Assembly: GCA_012934845.2 (NCBI GenBank)
Contig: WNNJ02002780.1
Span: 1 to 64,000 of the forward strand
Origin: Pomphorhynchus laevis
Lineage: Eukaryota > Acanthocephala > Palaeacanthocephala > Echinorhynchida > Pomphorhynchidae
Reading direction: 5' to 3'
Length of the DNA stretch: 64,000 bases
The notes beneath the pieces were generated by a model, which worked only from the letters and a program-made list of their open reading frames with translations, was not told the origin of the DNA and searched no databases. Below are positions 1 to 14,733 of this stretch, piece by piece; position 1 is the first letter of the stretch; the number at the start of each line of letters is the position of its first letter. The position numbers were made by a program, and so were the translations under genes.

Positions 1-1
1 T

Positions 2-2346
2 ATGACCATTGTAATCATGCATGTTTGATGCAATCTTAATTTGACAATTGCCAAGGTATTTTGAAGGATAATAAAATTGCACAATAAAGAATCATTCAAA
101 CGACTGTGAAATATAAAAATGATCTAATTAGCCAGTTTTAAGTTTACTACAAATTTGTCGCAAAAATTAAGCAATTTTTAGAAAATTGTATTGTTTAAAA
201 GTCAAGCCCACAGCCAAAACGTCATCAAGTTAGCCTGTAGAACAGAAAAGTTTTTCCGTTCATCTTTGACGTTTATAAGTGATTTACAGTATGATGATCG
301 TTAGTGTTGACCAGTAATTATGGGACAGCAGCTTTCAAAATATTGCCGTACTCCATTAAAATCCATGACTTTTGTTATTAGGATTTTTTGAAGCTATTAG
401 AAAGATACACCTGCCAAATTCATTTGAATAATAAAAACGACACAATTTTGCATAATTTAAACACTTGATATGAATAAAGATAGTTCAAAAGGAGCAACCT
501 TAAAGTTTACTATAATTTTGCGCTAAAATTTAACAATTTTTAGAAAATGCTATATTTTTAAATACAAGGCAGAACTCAAAATATAAATTAAAATAACACA
601 CAATACTGCTTAGTGTTTTCAGTAATCATGGAAGTTTAGACGTTACAAATAGTATGCTGATCGTCAACTGTGGACATTTTTAATAAACAGTAGCTTTTAA
701 GATTTTGGCATATTTCAATGAAAATGCTGGACTGTTGTTATTACGCTTGTTTAATCCAATCTTAATGATACATATGACAACCTCTTGAATATTTTAAACG
801 AATGATCTTATGACGCAACAAATGAATAGATTAATATGAATAGAGATGTCTGATAAGCAAGTTTTTTGTTTACGAGAATTTAGCAGTTTGAATTGAGCTA
901 TTTAGAGAAAATGCTATTTTTCAAAAGTCAAGCAGGCAGCCGAAACCTCATCGAGATGGCTCATACTACAGATGAGTGCCTCCGTTCATCTTTAACGTTA
1001 ATTTGTAAAATAGTATTATGATCGGTATGTGTTTAGCAGTTAACCGACATCAGCTTTCGACATATGCCGTATTCCATCGAAATATATGACTATTGTTATC
1101 ATGCATGTTTTATGCAATCTAAATAAAACAAATGCCAGATTTTTAAAAAGGATAAAAAATAACACAATGTCGCATTTTAAAAACTCTTGATATTAATAAA
1201 GATGGTCTTATAATCAAGATTAAGTTTTTCTTTAATTTTGCCGCTAAATTTAAGCGATTTATAAAGCTGCGATTATTCAAAACTCAAACAGACAGCTAAA
1301 ACGTAATCAAGATGGCTCATACTACTGATGAGTTTTTCTGATTATCTTTGACGTCTAGGAGGGACTGATAGTATGCTGATCGTTAGTGTTGACAAGTTAT
1401 TAACTAACATCAGCTTTCAACATATTGCCGTATTCTCTTAAAATCAATGAGCATGTTTATCATGCATGTTTGATGCAATCCTTTGATAGTTATGCCAAAT
1501 TCTTATAAGTGAGATAAAATGACACAATGAAGCATCATTATTACGCCTGATATAAATAAAGACAATCTGGTAAGCAACTTTTATGTTTACTATAATTTTG
1601 ACGCTAAAATTAAGCGATTTATAGGAAATGGTATTTTTAAAAGTCAAGCAGAGAGCCAAATCGTCATCGAAATGATTCATACCACTGATTTAGCCTTCGT
1701 ACATAATTAAAGTTTAGACGTAAAAATTGTATGCTGATCGTTGACTGTTTATGTTATTATCTACAGCAGCTTTCAACATTTTGACCTGTTTTAATCAAAT
1801 GCTAGACTGTTTTTATTATGTTTGTTTTATGTAATCTCTGTAATACATATGACAATCTTTTAAGTAACTTAAGGAATGACACACTGACGCCATAAATGAA
1901 TTGACTTTTATCAATTGAGATGGTCTGATAAGCAAGTTTTTGTTTACGAGTATTTATCAGTTCGAATTAAGCTTTTTAGAGAAAATGCTATATTTTCAAA
2001 CTTTTAGCCGGCAGCCGACATGTCATCGAGATGGCTCATACTACAGATTAGTGCTTTTGTTCATTTTTGACGCTTAGAAGTAACAAATAGTAATCTGATC
2101 AATAAGGGCTAACAAGTTTTTGCCCGACAGCAGCTTTTGACCTGTTTCAATGAAATGCTGAACTGTTTTTATTATGATTGTTTAATGAAATCTCGATGAT
2201 ACACGTCATCAAGATGCATCATACTACATATGATTGCTTATGTTTATCTTTGACGCTGAGAAATAACGAATAGTATTCTGATCGTTTTGGTAGACTAGTT
2301 ATTACCTGATAGCAGCTTTAAAAAATTGCCGTATTCCATTGAATTT
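2..2346 (+). repeat. Canonical 7-monomer higher-order repeat unit
   Basis: The monomers are diverged but alignable. Monomer starts are 2, 365, 724, 1086, 1447, 1799 and 2155, giving lengths of about 363, 359, 362, 361, 352, 356 and 192 bp; the seventh has lost nearly half its length. Each monomer carries, in order, a GCATGTTTGATGCAATC-like block just after its start, an AAGTCAAGCAGRCAGCC-like block, an inverted-repeat region beginning ACGTCATC and ending CATCTTTGACGT, a GCTGATCGTTAGTGTTGAC-like block and a CAGCTTTCAACATATTGCC-like block. The shared order shows that the 2.3-kb unit arose by amplifying a 7-mer of an older ~360-bp satellite. Confidence 0.92.
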
Positions 2347-5300
2347 ATGACCATTGTAATCATGCATGTTTGATGCAATCTTAATTTGACAATTGCCAAG
2401 GTATTTTGAAGGATAATAAAATTGCACAATAAAGAATCATTCAAACGACTGTGAAATATAAAAATGATCTAATTAGCCAGTTTTAAGTTTACTACAAATT
2501 TGTCGCAAAAATTAAGCAATTTTTAGAAAATTGTATTGTTTAAAAGTCAAGCCCACAGCCAAAACGTCATCAAGTTAGCCTGTAGAACAGAAAAGTTTTT
2601 CCGTTCATCTTTGACGTTTATAAGTGATTTACAGTATGATGATCGTTAGTGTTGACCAGTAATTATGGGACAGCAGCTTTCAAAATATTGCCGTACTCCA
2701 TTAAAATCCATGACTTTTGTTATTAGGATTTTTTGAAGCTATTAGAAAGATACACCTGCCAAATTCATTTGAATAATAAAAACGACACAATTTTGCATAA
2801 TTTAAACACTTGATATGAATAAAGATAGTTCAAAAGGAGCAACCTTAAAGTTTACTATAATTTTGCGCTAAAATTTAACAATTTTTAGAAAATGCTATAT
2901 TTTTAAATACAAGGCAGAACTCAAAATATAAATTAAAATAACACACAATACTGCTTAGTGTTTTCAGTAATCATGGAAGTTTAGACGTTACAAATAGTAT
3001 GCTGATCGTCAACTGTGGACATTTTTAATAAACAGTAGCTTTTAAGATTTTGGCATATTTCAATGAAAATGCTGGACTGTTGTTATTACGCTTGTTTAAT
3101 CCAATCTTAATGATACATATGACAACCTCTTGAATATTTTAAACGAATGATCTTATGACGCAACAAATGAATAGATTAATATGAATAGAGATGTCTGATA
3201 AGCAAGTTTTTTGTTTACGAGAATTTAGCAGTTTGAATTGAGGTATTTAGAGAAAATGCTATTTTTCAAAAGTCAAGCAGGCAGCCGAAACATCATCGTG
3301 ATGGCTCATACTCCAGATGAGTTCTTTCGTTCATCTTTGACGTTAATTTGTAAAATAGTATTATGATCGGTATGTGTTTAGCAGTTAACCGACATCAGCT
3401 TTCGACATATGCCGTATTCCATCGAAATATATGACTATTGTTATCATGCATGTTTTATGCAATCTAAATAAAACAAATGCCAGATTTTTAAAAAGGATAA
3501 AAAATAACACAATGTCGCATTTTAAAAACTCTTGATATTAATAAAGATGGTCTTATAATCAAGATTAAGTTTTTCTTTAATTTTGCCGCTAAATTTAAGC
3601 GATTTATAAAGCTGCGATTATTCAAAACTCAAACAGACAGCTAAAACGTAATCAAGATGGCTCATACTACTGATGAGTTTTTCTGATTATCTTTGACGTC
3701 TAGGAGGGACTGATAGTATGCTGATCGTTAGTGTTGACAAGTTATTAACTAACATCAGCTTTCAACATATTGCCGTATTCTCTTAAAATCAATGAGCATG
3801 TTTATCATGCATGTTTGATGCAATCCTTTGATAGTTATGCCAAATTCTTATAAGTGAGATAAAATGACACAATGAAGCATCATTATTACGCCTGATATAA
3901 ATAAAGACAATCTGGTAAGCAACTTTTATGTTTACTATAATTTTGACGCTAAAATTAAGCGATTTATAGGAAATGGTATTTTTAAAAGTCAAGCAGAGAG
4001 CCAAATCGTCATCGAAATGATTCATACCACTGATTTAGCCTTCGTACATAATTAAAGTTTAGACTTAAAAATTGTATGCTGATCGTTGACTGTTTATGTT
4101 ATTATCTACAGCAGCTTTCAACATTTTGACCTGTTTTAATCAAATGCTAGACTGTTTTTATTATGTTTGTTTTATGTAATCTCTGTAATACATATGACAA
4201 TCTTTTAAGTAACTTAAGGAATGACACACTGACGCCATAAATGAATTGACTTTTATCAATTGAGATGGTCTGATAAGCAAGTTTTTGTTTACGAGTATTT
4301 ATCAGTTCGAATTAAGCTTTTTAGAGAAAATGCTATATTTTCAAACTTTTAGCCGGCAGCCGACATGTCATCGAGATGGCTCATACTACAGATTAGTGCT
4401 TTTGTTCATTTTTGACGCTTAGAAGTAACAAATAGTAATCTGATCAATAAGGGCTAACAAGTTTTTGCCCGACAGCAGCTTTTGACCTGTTTCAATGAAA
4501 TGCTGAACTGTTTTTATTATGATTGTTTAATGAAATCTCGATGATACACGTCATCAAGATGCATCATACTACATATGATTGCTTATGTTTATCTTTGACG
4601 CTGAGAAATAACGAATAGTATTCTGATCGTTTTGGTAGACTAGTTATTACCTGATAGCAGCTTTAAAAAATTGCCGTATTCCATTGAATTTATGACCATT
4701 GTAATCATGCATGTTTGATGCAATCTTAATTTGACAATTGCCAAGGTATTTTGAAGGATAATAAAATTGCACAATAAAGAATCATTCAAACGACTGTGAA
4801 ATATAAAAATGATCTAATTAGCCAGTTTTAAGTTTACTACAAATTTGTCGCAAAAATTAAGCAATTTTTAGAAAATTGTATTGTTTAAAAGTCAAGCCCA
4901 CAGCCGAAACGTCATCAAGTTAGCCTGTACAACAGAAAAGTTCTTCCGTTCATCTTTGACGTTTTAAAGTGATTTACAGTATGATGATCGTTAGTGTTGA
5001 CCAGTAATTATGGGACAGCAGCTTTCAAAATATTGCCGTACTTCATTTAAATCCATGACCTTTGTTATTATGATTTTTTGATGCTATTATAAAGATACAC
5101 CTGCCAAATTTATTTGAATAATAAAAACGCCACAATCCTGCATAATTTAAACACTTGATATAAATAAAGATAGTTTAAAAGGAGCAACCTTAAAGTTTAC
5201 TATAATTTTGCGCTAAAATTAAACAATTTATAGAAAATGCTATATTTTCAAAGACCAGGCAGACCTCAAAATATAAATTAAAATAACTCATAATACTGCT

Positions 5301-8300
5301 TAGTGCTTTCAGTAATCATGGAAGTTTAGACGTTACAAATAGTATGCTGATCGTCAACTGTGGACATTTTTAATAAACAGTAGCTTTTAAGATTTTGGCA
5401 TATTTCAATGAAAATGCTGGACTGTTGTTATTACGCTTGTTTAATCCAATCTTAATGATACATATGACAACCTCTTGAATATTTTAAACGAATGATCTTA
5501 TGACGCAACAAATGAATAGATTAATATGAATAGAGATGTCTGATAAGCAAGTTTTTTGTTTACGAGAATTTAGCAGTTTGAATTGAGCTATTTAGAGAAA
5601 ATGCTATTTTTCAAAAGTCAAGCAGGCAGCCGAAACCTCATCGAGATGGCTCATACTACAGATGAGTGCCTCCGTTCATCTTTAACGTTAATTTGTAAAA
5701 TAGTATTATGATCGGTATGTGTTTAGCAGTTAACCGACATCAGCTTTCGACATATGCCGTATTCCATCGAAATATATGACTATTGTTATCATGCATGTTT
5801 TATGCAATCTAAATAAAACAAATGCCAGATTTTTAAAAAGGATAAAAAATAACACAATGTCGCATTTTAAAAACTCTTGATATTAATAAAGATGGTCTTA
5901 TAATCAAGATTAAGTTTTTCTTTAATTTTGCCGCTAAATTTAAGCGATTTATAAAGCTGCGATTATTCAAAACTCAAACAGACAGCTAAAACGTAATCAA
6001 GATGGCTCATACTACTGATGAGTTTTTCTGATTATCTTTGACGTCTAGGAGGGACTGATAGTATGCTGATCGTTAGTGTTGACAAGTTATTAACTAACAT
6101 CAGCTTTCAACATATTGCCGTATTCTCTTAAAATCAATGAGCATGTTTATCATGCATGTTTGATGCAATCCTTTGATAGTTATGCCAAATTCTTATAAGT
6201 GAGATAAAATGACACAATGAAGCATCATTATTACGCCTGATATAAATAAAGACAATCTGGTAAGCAACTTTTATGTTTACTATAATTTTGACGCTAAAAT
6301 TAAGCGATTTATAGGAAATGGTATTTTTAAAAGTCAAGCAGAGAGCCAAATCGTCATCGAAATGATTCATACCACTGATTTAGCCTTCGTACATAATTAA
6401 AGTTTAGACTTAAAAATTGTATGCTGATCGTTGACTGTTTATGTTATTATCTACAGCAGCTTTCAACATTTTGACCTGTTTTAATCAAATGCTAGACTGT
6501 TTTTATTATGTTTGTTTTATGTAATCTCTGTAATACATATGACAATCTTTTAAGTAACTTAAGGAATGACACACTGACGCCATAAATGAATTGACTTTTA
6601 TCAATTGAGATGGTCTGATAAGCAAGTTTTTGTTTACGAGTATTTATCAGTTCGAATTAAGCTTTTTAGAGAAAATGCTATATTTTCAAACTTTTAGCCG
6701 GCAGCCGACATGTCATCGAGATGGCTCATACTACAGATTAGTGCTTTTGTTCATTTTTGACGCTTAGAAGTAACAAATAGTAATCTGATCAATAAGGGCT
6801 AACAAGTTTTTGCCCGACAGCAGCTTTTGACCTGTTTCAATGAAATGCTGAACTGTTTTTATTATGATTGTTTAATGAAATCTCGATGATACACGTCATC
6901 AAGATGCATCATACTACATATGATTGCTTATGTTTATCTTTGACGCTGAGAAATAACGAATAGTATTCTGATCGTTTTGGTAGACTAGTTATTACCTGAT
7001 AGCAGCTTTAAAAAATTGCCGTATTCCATTGAATTTATGACCATTGTAATCATGCATGTTTGATGCAATCTTAATTTGACAATTGCCAAGGTATTTTGAA
7101 GGATAATAAAATTGCACAATAAAGAATCATTCAAACGACTGTGAAATATAAAAATGATCTAATTAGCCAGTTTTAAGTTTACTACAAATTTGTCGCAAAA
7201 ATTAAGCAATTTTTAGAAAATTGTATTGTTTAAAAGTCAAGCCCACAGCCGAAACGTCATCAAGTTAGCCTGTACAACAGAAAAGTTCTTCCGTTCATCT
7301 TTGACGTTTATAAGTGATTTACAGTATGATGATCGTTAGTGTTGACCAGTAATTATGGGACAGCAGCTTTCAAAATATTGCCGTACTCCATTAAAATCCA
7401 TGACTTTTGTTATTAGGATTTTTTGAAGCTATTAGAAAGATACACCTGCCAAATTCATTTGAATAATAAAAACGACACAATTTTGCATAATTTAAACACT
7501 TGATATGAATAAAGATAGTTCAAAAGGAGCAACCTTAAAGTTTACTATAATTTTGCGCTAAAATTAAACAATTTATAGAAAATGCTATATTTTCAAATAC
7601 AAGGCAGAACTCAAAATATAAATTAAAATAACACACAATACTGCTTAGTGTTTTCAGTAATCATGGAAGTTTAGACGTTACAAATAGTATGCTGATCGTC
7701 AACTGTGGACATTTTTAATAAACAGCAGCTTTTAAGATTTTGGCATATTTCAATGAAAATGCTAGACTGTTGTTATTACGCTTGTTTAATCCAATCTTAA
7801 TGATACATATGACAACCTCTTGAATATTTTAAACGAATGATCTTATGACGCAACAAATGAATAGATTAATATGAATAGAGATGTCTGATAAGCAAGTTTT
7901 TTGTTTACGAGAATTTAGCAGTTTGAATTGAGCTATTTAGAGAAAATGCTATTTTTCAAAAGTCAAGCAGGCAGCCGAAACCTCATCGAGATGGCTCATA
8001 CTACAGATGAGTGCCTTCGTTCATCTTTGACGTTAATTTGTAAAATAGTATTATGATCGGTATGTGTTTAGCAGTTAACCGACATCAGCTTTCGACATAT
8101 GCCGTATTCCATCGAAATATATGACTATTGTTATCATGCATGTTTTATGCAATCTAAATAAAACAAATGCCAGATTTTTAAAAAGGATAAAAAATAACAC
8201 AATGTCGCATTTTAAAAACTCTTGATATTAATAAAGATGGTCTTATAATCAAGATTAAGTTTTTCTTTAATTTTGCCGCTAAATTTAAGCGATTTATAAA

Positions 8301-11300
8301 GCTGCGATTATTCAAAACTCAAACAGACAGCTAAAACGTAATCAAGATGGCTCATACTACTGATGAGTTTTTCTGATTATCTTTGACGTCTAGGAGGGAC
8401 TGATAGTATGCTGATCGTTAGTGTTGACAAGTTATTAACTAACATCAGCTTTCAACATATTGCCGTATTCTCTTAAAATCAATGAGCATGTTTATCATGC
8501 ATGTTTGATGCAATCCTATGATAGTTATGCCAAATTCTTATAAGTGAGATAAAATGACACAATGAAGCATCATTATAACGCCTGATATAAATAAAGACAA
8601 TCTGGTAAGCAACTTTTATGTTTACTATAATTTTGACGCTAAAATTAAGCGATTTATAGGAAATGGTATTTTTAAAAGTCAAGCAGAGAGCCAAATCGTC
8701 ATCGAAATGATTCATACCACTGATTTAGCCTTCGTACATAATTAAAGTTTAGACGTAAAAATTGTATGCTGATCGTTGACTGTTTATGTTTTTATCTACA
8801 GCAGCTTTCAACATTTTGACCTGTTTTAATCAAATGCTAGACTGTTTTTATTATGTTTGTTTTATGTAATCTCTGTAATACATATGACAATCTTTTAAGT
8901 AACTTAAGGAATGACACACTGACGCCATAAATGAATTGACTTTTATCAATTGAGATGGTCTGATAAGCAAGTTTTTGTTTACGAGTATTTATCAGTTCGA
9001 ATTAAGCTTTTTAGGGAAAATGCTATTTTTTCAAACTTTTAGCCGGCAGCCGACATGTCATCGAGATGACTCATACTACAGATTAGTGCTTTTGTTCATT
9101 TTTGACGCTTAGAAGTAACAAATAGTAATCTGATCAATAAGGGCTAACAAGTTTTTGCCCGACAGCAGCTTTTGACCTGTTTCAATGAAATGCTGGACTG
9201 TTTTTATTATGATTGTTTAATGCAATCTCGATGATACACGTCATCAAGATGCATCATACTACATATGATTGCTTATGTTTATCTTTGACGCTGAGAAATA
9301 ACGAATAGTATTCTGATCGTTTTGGTAGACTAGTTATTACCTGATAGCAGCTTTAAAAAATTGCCGTATTCCATTGAATTTATGACCATTGTAATCATGC
9401 ATGTTTGATGCAATCTTAATTTGACAATTGCCAAGGTATTTTGAAGGATAATAAAATTGCACAATAAAGAATCATTCAAACGACTGTGAAATATAAAAAT
9501 GATCTATTTAGCCAGTTTTAAGTTTACTACAAATTTGCCGCAAAAATTAAGCAATTTTTAGAAAATGGTATTGTTTAAAAGTCAAGCCCACAGCCGAAAC
9601 GTCATCAAGTTAGCCTGTACAACAGAAAAGTTCTCTTGTTCATCTTTGACGTTTTAAAGTGATTAATGGTATGATGATCGTTAGTGTTGACCAGTAATTA
9701 TGGGACAGCAGCTTTCAAAATATTGCCGTACTCCATTTAAATCCATGACCATTGTTATCATGCTTGTTTGATGCAATTAGAATGATACACATGCCAAATT
9801 CATTTGAATAATAAAAACGACACAATTTTGCATAATTTATGCAACACTTGATATAAATAAAGATTGTTTAAAATCAGCAACCTTAAAGTTTACTATAATT
9901 TTGCGCTAAAATTAAACAATTTATAGAAAATGCTATATTTTCAAAGACCAGGCAGACCTCAAAATATAAATTAAAATAACTCATAATACTGCTTAGTGCT
10001 TTCAGTAATCATGGAAGTTTAGACGTTACAAATAGTATGCTGATCGTTAACTGTGGACATTTTTAATAAACAGCAGCTTTTAAGATTTTGGCATATTTCA
10101 ATGAAAATGCTAGACTGTTGTTATTACGCTTGTTTAATCCAATCTTAATGATACATATGACAACCTCTTGAATATTTTTAACGAATGATCTTATGACGCA
10201 ACAAATGAATTGACTAATATGAATAGAGATGTCTGATAAGCAAGTTTTTTGTTTACGAGAATTTAGCAGTTTGAATTGAGCTATTTAGAGAAAATGCTAT
10301 TTTTCAAAAGTCAAGCAGGCAGCCGAAACCTCATCGAGATAGCTCATACTACAGATGAGTGCTTTCGTTCATCTTTGACGTTAATAAGTAAAATAGTATT
10401 CTGATCGGTATGTGTTTAGCAGTTAACCGACATCTGCTTTCGACATATGCCGTATTCCATCGAAATATATGACCATTGTTATCATGCATGTTTTATGCAA
10501 TCTAAATAAAACAAATGCCAGATTCTTAAAAAGGATAAAAAATAACACAATGTCGCATTTTAAAAACTCTTGATATTAATAAAGATGGTCTTATAATCAA
10601 GATTTAATTTTTCTATAATTTTGCCGCTAAATTTAAGCGATTTATAAAACTGCGATTATTCAAAACTCAAACAGACAGCTAAAACGTAATCAAGATGGCT
10701 CATACTACTGATGAGTTTTTCTGGTTATCTTTGACGTCTAGGAGGGACTAATTATATGCTGATCGTTAGTGTTGACAAGTTATTAACTAACATCAGCTTT
10801 CAACATATTGCCGTATTCTCTTAAAATCAATGAGCATGTTTATCATGCATGTTTGATGCAATCCTATGATAGTTATGCCAAATTCTTATAAGTGAGATAA
10901 AATGACACAATGAAGCATCATTATAACGCCTGATATAAATAAAGACTATCTGGTAAGCAACTTTTATGTTTACTATAATTTTGACGCTAAAATTAAGCGA
11001 TTTATAGGAAATGGTATTTTTAAAAGTCAAGCAGAGAGCCAAATCGTCATCGAAATGATTCATACCACTGATTTAGTCTTCGGACATAATTGAAGTTTAG
11101 ACGTTAAAATTGTATGCTGATCTTTAACTGTTTACGTTTTTATCTACAACAGCTTTCTACATTTTCCCCTGTTTTAATCATATGTTAGACTGTTGTTATT
11201 ATGTTTGTTTTATGTAATCTCTGTAATACATATGACAATGTTTTAAGTAACTTAAGGAATGACACCATGACTCCACAAATGTATTTACCTTTATAAATAA

Positions 11301-14300
11301 AGATGGTCTGATAAGCAAGTTTTTGTTTACGAGTATACATCAGTTCGAATTAAGCTCTTTAGGGAAAATGCTATTTTTTCAAAATTTTAGCCGGCAGCCG
11401 ACACGTTATCGAGATGACTCATTACTACAGATTAGTGATTTTGTTCATTTTTGACGCTTAGAAGTAACAAATAGTAATCTGATCAATAAGGGCAAACAAG
11501 TTTTAGCACGACATCAGCTTTTGACCTTTTTCAATGAATTGCTAAACTGTATTATTATGATTGTTTAATGCAATCTACCGATTTACTTCATCAAGATGCA
11601 TCATACTACATATGATTGCTTTTGTTTATCTTTGACGCTTAGAAGTAACGAAATAGTATTCCGATCTTTTTGGTAGACTAGTTATTACCTGATAGCGGCT
11701 TTAAAAAATTGCCGTATTCCATTGAATTTATGACCATAGTAATCATGCATGTTCGATGCAATCTTAATTCGACAACTGCCAATGTATTTTGAAGAATAAT
11801 AAAATTGCACAATAAAGGATTATTCAAACGACTAAGAAATATAAAAATGATCTAATTAGCCAGTTTTAAGTTGACTATTAATTTGCCGCAAAAATTAAGC
11901 AATTTTTAGAAAATGGTATTATTTAAAAGTCAAGCCCACAGCCGAAACGTCATTAAGTTAGCATGTACAACAGAAAAGTTCTTCCGTTCATCTTTGACGT
12001 TTTAAAGTGATTAATAGTATGATGATCGTTAGAGTTGACCAGTAATTATGGGACAGCAGCTTTCAAAATATTGCCGTACTCCATTAAAATCCATGACCAT
12101 TGTTATCATGCTTGTTTGATGCAATTAGAATGATACACATGCCAAATTCATTTTAATAATAAAAACGACACAATCCTGCAAAAATTAATCGCTTGATATA
12201 TTTAGATAGTTTAAAAGGAGCAACCTTAATGTTTACTATAATTTTGCGCTAAAATTAAACAATTTATAGAAAATGCTATATTTTCAAAGGCCAGGCAGAT
12301 CTCAAAATATAAATTAAAACAACTCATTTTACTGCTTAGTGCTTTCAGTAATCATGGGAGTTTAGGCGTTACAAATAGTATGCTGATCGTTAACTGTGGA
12401 CATTTTTAATAAACAGCAGCTTTTAAGATTTTGGCATATTTCAATGAAAATGCTAGACTGTTGTTATTACGCTTGTTTAATCCAATCTTAATGATACATA
12501 TGACAACCTTTTGAATATATTTAACGAATGATCTTATGACGCAACAAATGAATTGACTAATATGAATAGAGATGTCTGATAAGCAAGTTTTTTGTTTACG
12601 AGAATTTAGCAGTTTGAATGGAGCAGAGCTATTTAGAGAAAATGCTATTTTTCAAAAGTCAAGCAGGCAGCCGAAAACCTCATCGAGATAGCTCATACTA
12701 CAGATGTGTGCTTTCGTTTATCCTTAACGTTTATACGTAAAATTGTATTCTGATCGGTATGTGTTTAGAAGTTAACCGACATCAGCTTTCGACATATGCC
12801 GTATTCCATCGAAATCTATGACCATTGTTATCATGCATGTTTTATGCAATCTAAACAAAACATATGCCAGATTCTTAAAAAGGATTAAAAAAATCACAAT
12901 GTCGCATTTCAAAAACTCTTGATATTAATAAAGATGGTCTTTTAATCAAGATTTAATTTTCTATAATTTTGCAGCTTAATTTTAGCGATTTAGAAAACTG
13001 CGATTATTCAAAACTCAAACAGACAGCTAACACGTAATCATGATAGATCATACTACTGATGAGTTATTCTGGCTATCTTTGACGTCTAGGAGGGACTAAT
13101 AGTATGCTGATCGTTAGTGTTGACAAGTTTTTAACTAACATCAGCTTTCAACATATTGCCGTATTCTCTTAAAATCAATGAGCATGTTTATCATGCATGT
13201 TTGATGCAATCCTACTGATAGTTATGCCAAATTCTTATAAGTGAGATAAAATAACACAATAAAGCATCAAATAACGCCTGATATAAATAAAGATAATCTG
13301 GTTAGCAACTTTTATGTGTAGTATAATTTCGCGCTTAAATTAAGAGATTTATAGGAAATGCTTTTTTTAAAAGTCCAGCAGAGAGCCAAATCGTCATAGA
13401 GATAAATCATTCCACTGATTTAGTCTTTGGACAATATTGAAGTTTAGACGTTACAAATAGTATGATGATCGTTGACTGTTAACGTTTTTATCTACAGCAG
13501 CTTTCAACATTTTGACCTGTTTTAATCAAATGCTAGACTGTTGTTATTATGTAATCTCTGTAGTACATATGACAATCTTTTAAGTAACTTAAGGAATGAC
13601 ACCATGACGCCACAAATGAATTGACCTTTATGAATAGAGATGGTCTGATAAGCAAGTTTTTGTTTTCGAGTATTCATCAGTTCGAATTAAGCTTTTTAGG
13701 GAAAATGCTATTTTTTTTCAAATTTTAGCCGGCAGACGACACGTCATCGAGATGACTCATACTACAGATTAGTGCTTTGGTTCATTTTTGACGCTTAGGA
13801 GTAACAAATAGTAATCTGATCAATAAGGGCTTACAATTTTTTGCCCGACAGCAGCTTTTGACGTTTTTCAATGAAATGCTGGACTGTTTTTATTTTGATT
13901 TTAAATGCAATCTCACGATTCACTTCATCGAGATGCATCATACTACATATGATTGATTTTGTTTATCTTTGACGCTTAGAAGTAACAAACAGTATTCCGA
14001 TCTTTTTGGTAGACTAGTTATTACCTGATAGCAGCTTTAAAAAATTGCCGTATTTCATTGAATTTATGACCATTGTAATCATGCATGTTCGATGCAATCT
14101 TAATTCGACAACTGCCAATGTATTTTGAAGAATAATAAAATTGCACAATAAAGGATTATTCAAACGACTGAGAAATATAAAAATGATCTATTAAGCCAGT
14201 TTTAAGTTGACTATAAATTTACCGCAAAAATTAAGCAACTTTTAGAAAATGGTATTGTTTAAAAGTCAAGCCCACAGCAGTAACGTCATTAAGTTAGCCT

Positions 14301-14733
14301 GTACAACAGAAAAGTTCTACCGTTCATCTTTGACGTTTAAAAGCGATTAATAGTATGAAGATCGTAAGAGTTGACCAGTAATTATTGGACAGCAGCTTTC
14401 AAAATATTGCAGTACTCCATTAAAATCCATGACCATTGTTATGATGCTTGTTTGATGCAATTAGAATAATACACATGCCAAATTCATTTGAATAATAAAA
14501 ACGACACAATCCTGCATAAATTAATCGCTTGATATAAATATAGATAGTTTAAAAGGAGCAACCTTAATGTTTACTATAATTTTGCGCTAAAATTAAACAT
14601 TTTTTAGAAATTGCTGTATTTTCAAAGAACAGGCAGATCTCAAAATATAAATTAAAATAACTCATAATACTGCTTAGTGCTTTCAGTAATCATGGAAGTT
14701 TATACGTTACAAACAGTATGCTGATCGTTAACT

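Noticed and set aside
1444-1680. Minus-strand ORF of 66-78 codons repeated once per HOR unit
   Set aside because: It lies wholly in monomer 5 and follows satellite conservation. It varies in length between units, is truncated or shifted in several, and has no start context, domain or codon bias. It is a by-product of the repeat.
4905-4985. Hammerhead-like GAAACGTC...GACGTTT in satellite monomers
   Set aside because: The GAAA and stem III pairing look right, but the nearby GCTGATCG or ATGATGA does not match the required CTGANGA core at a position that can form stems I and II.
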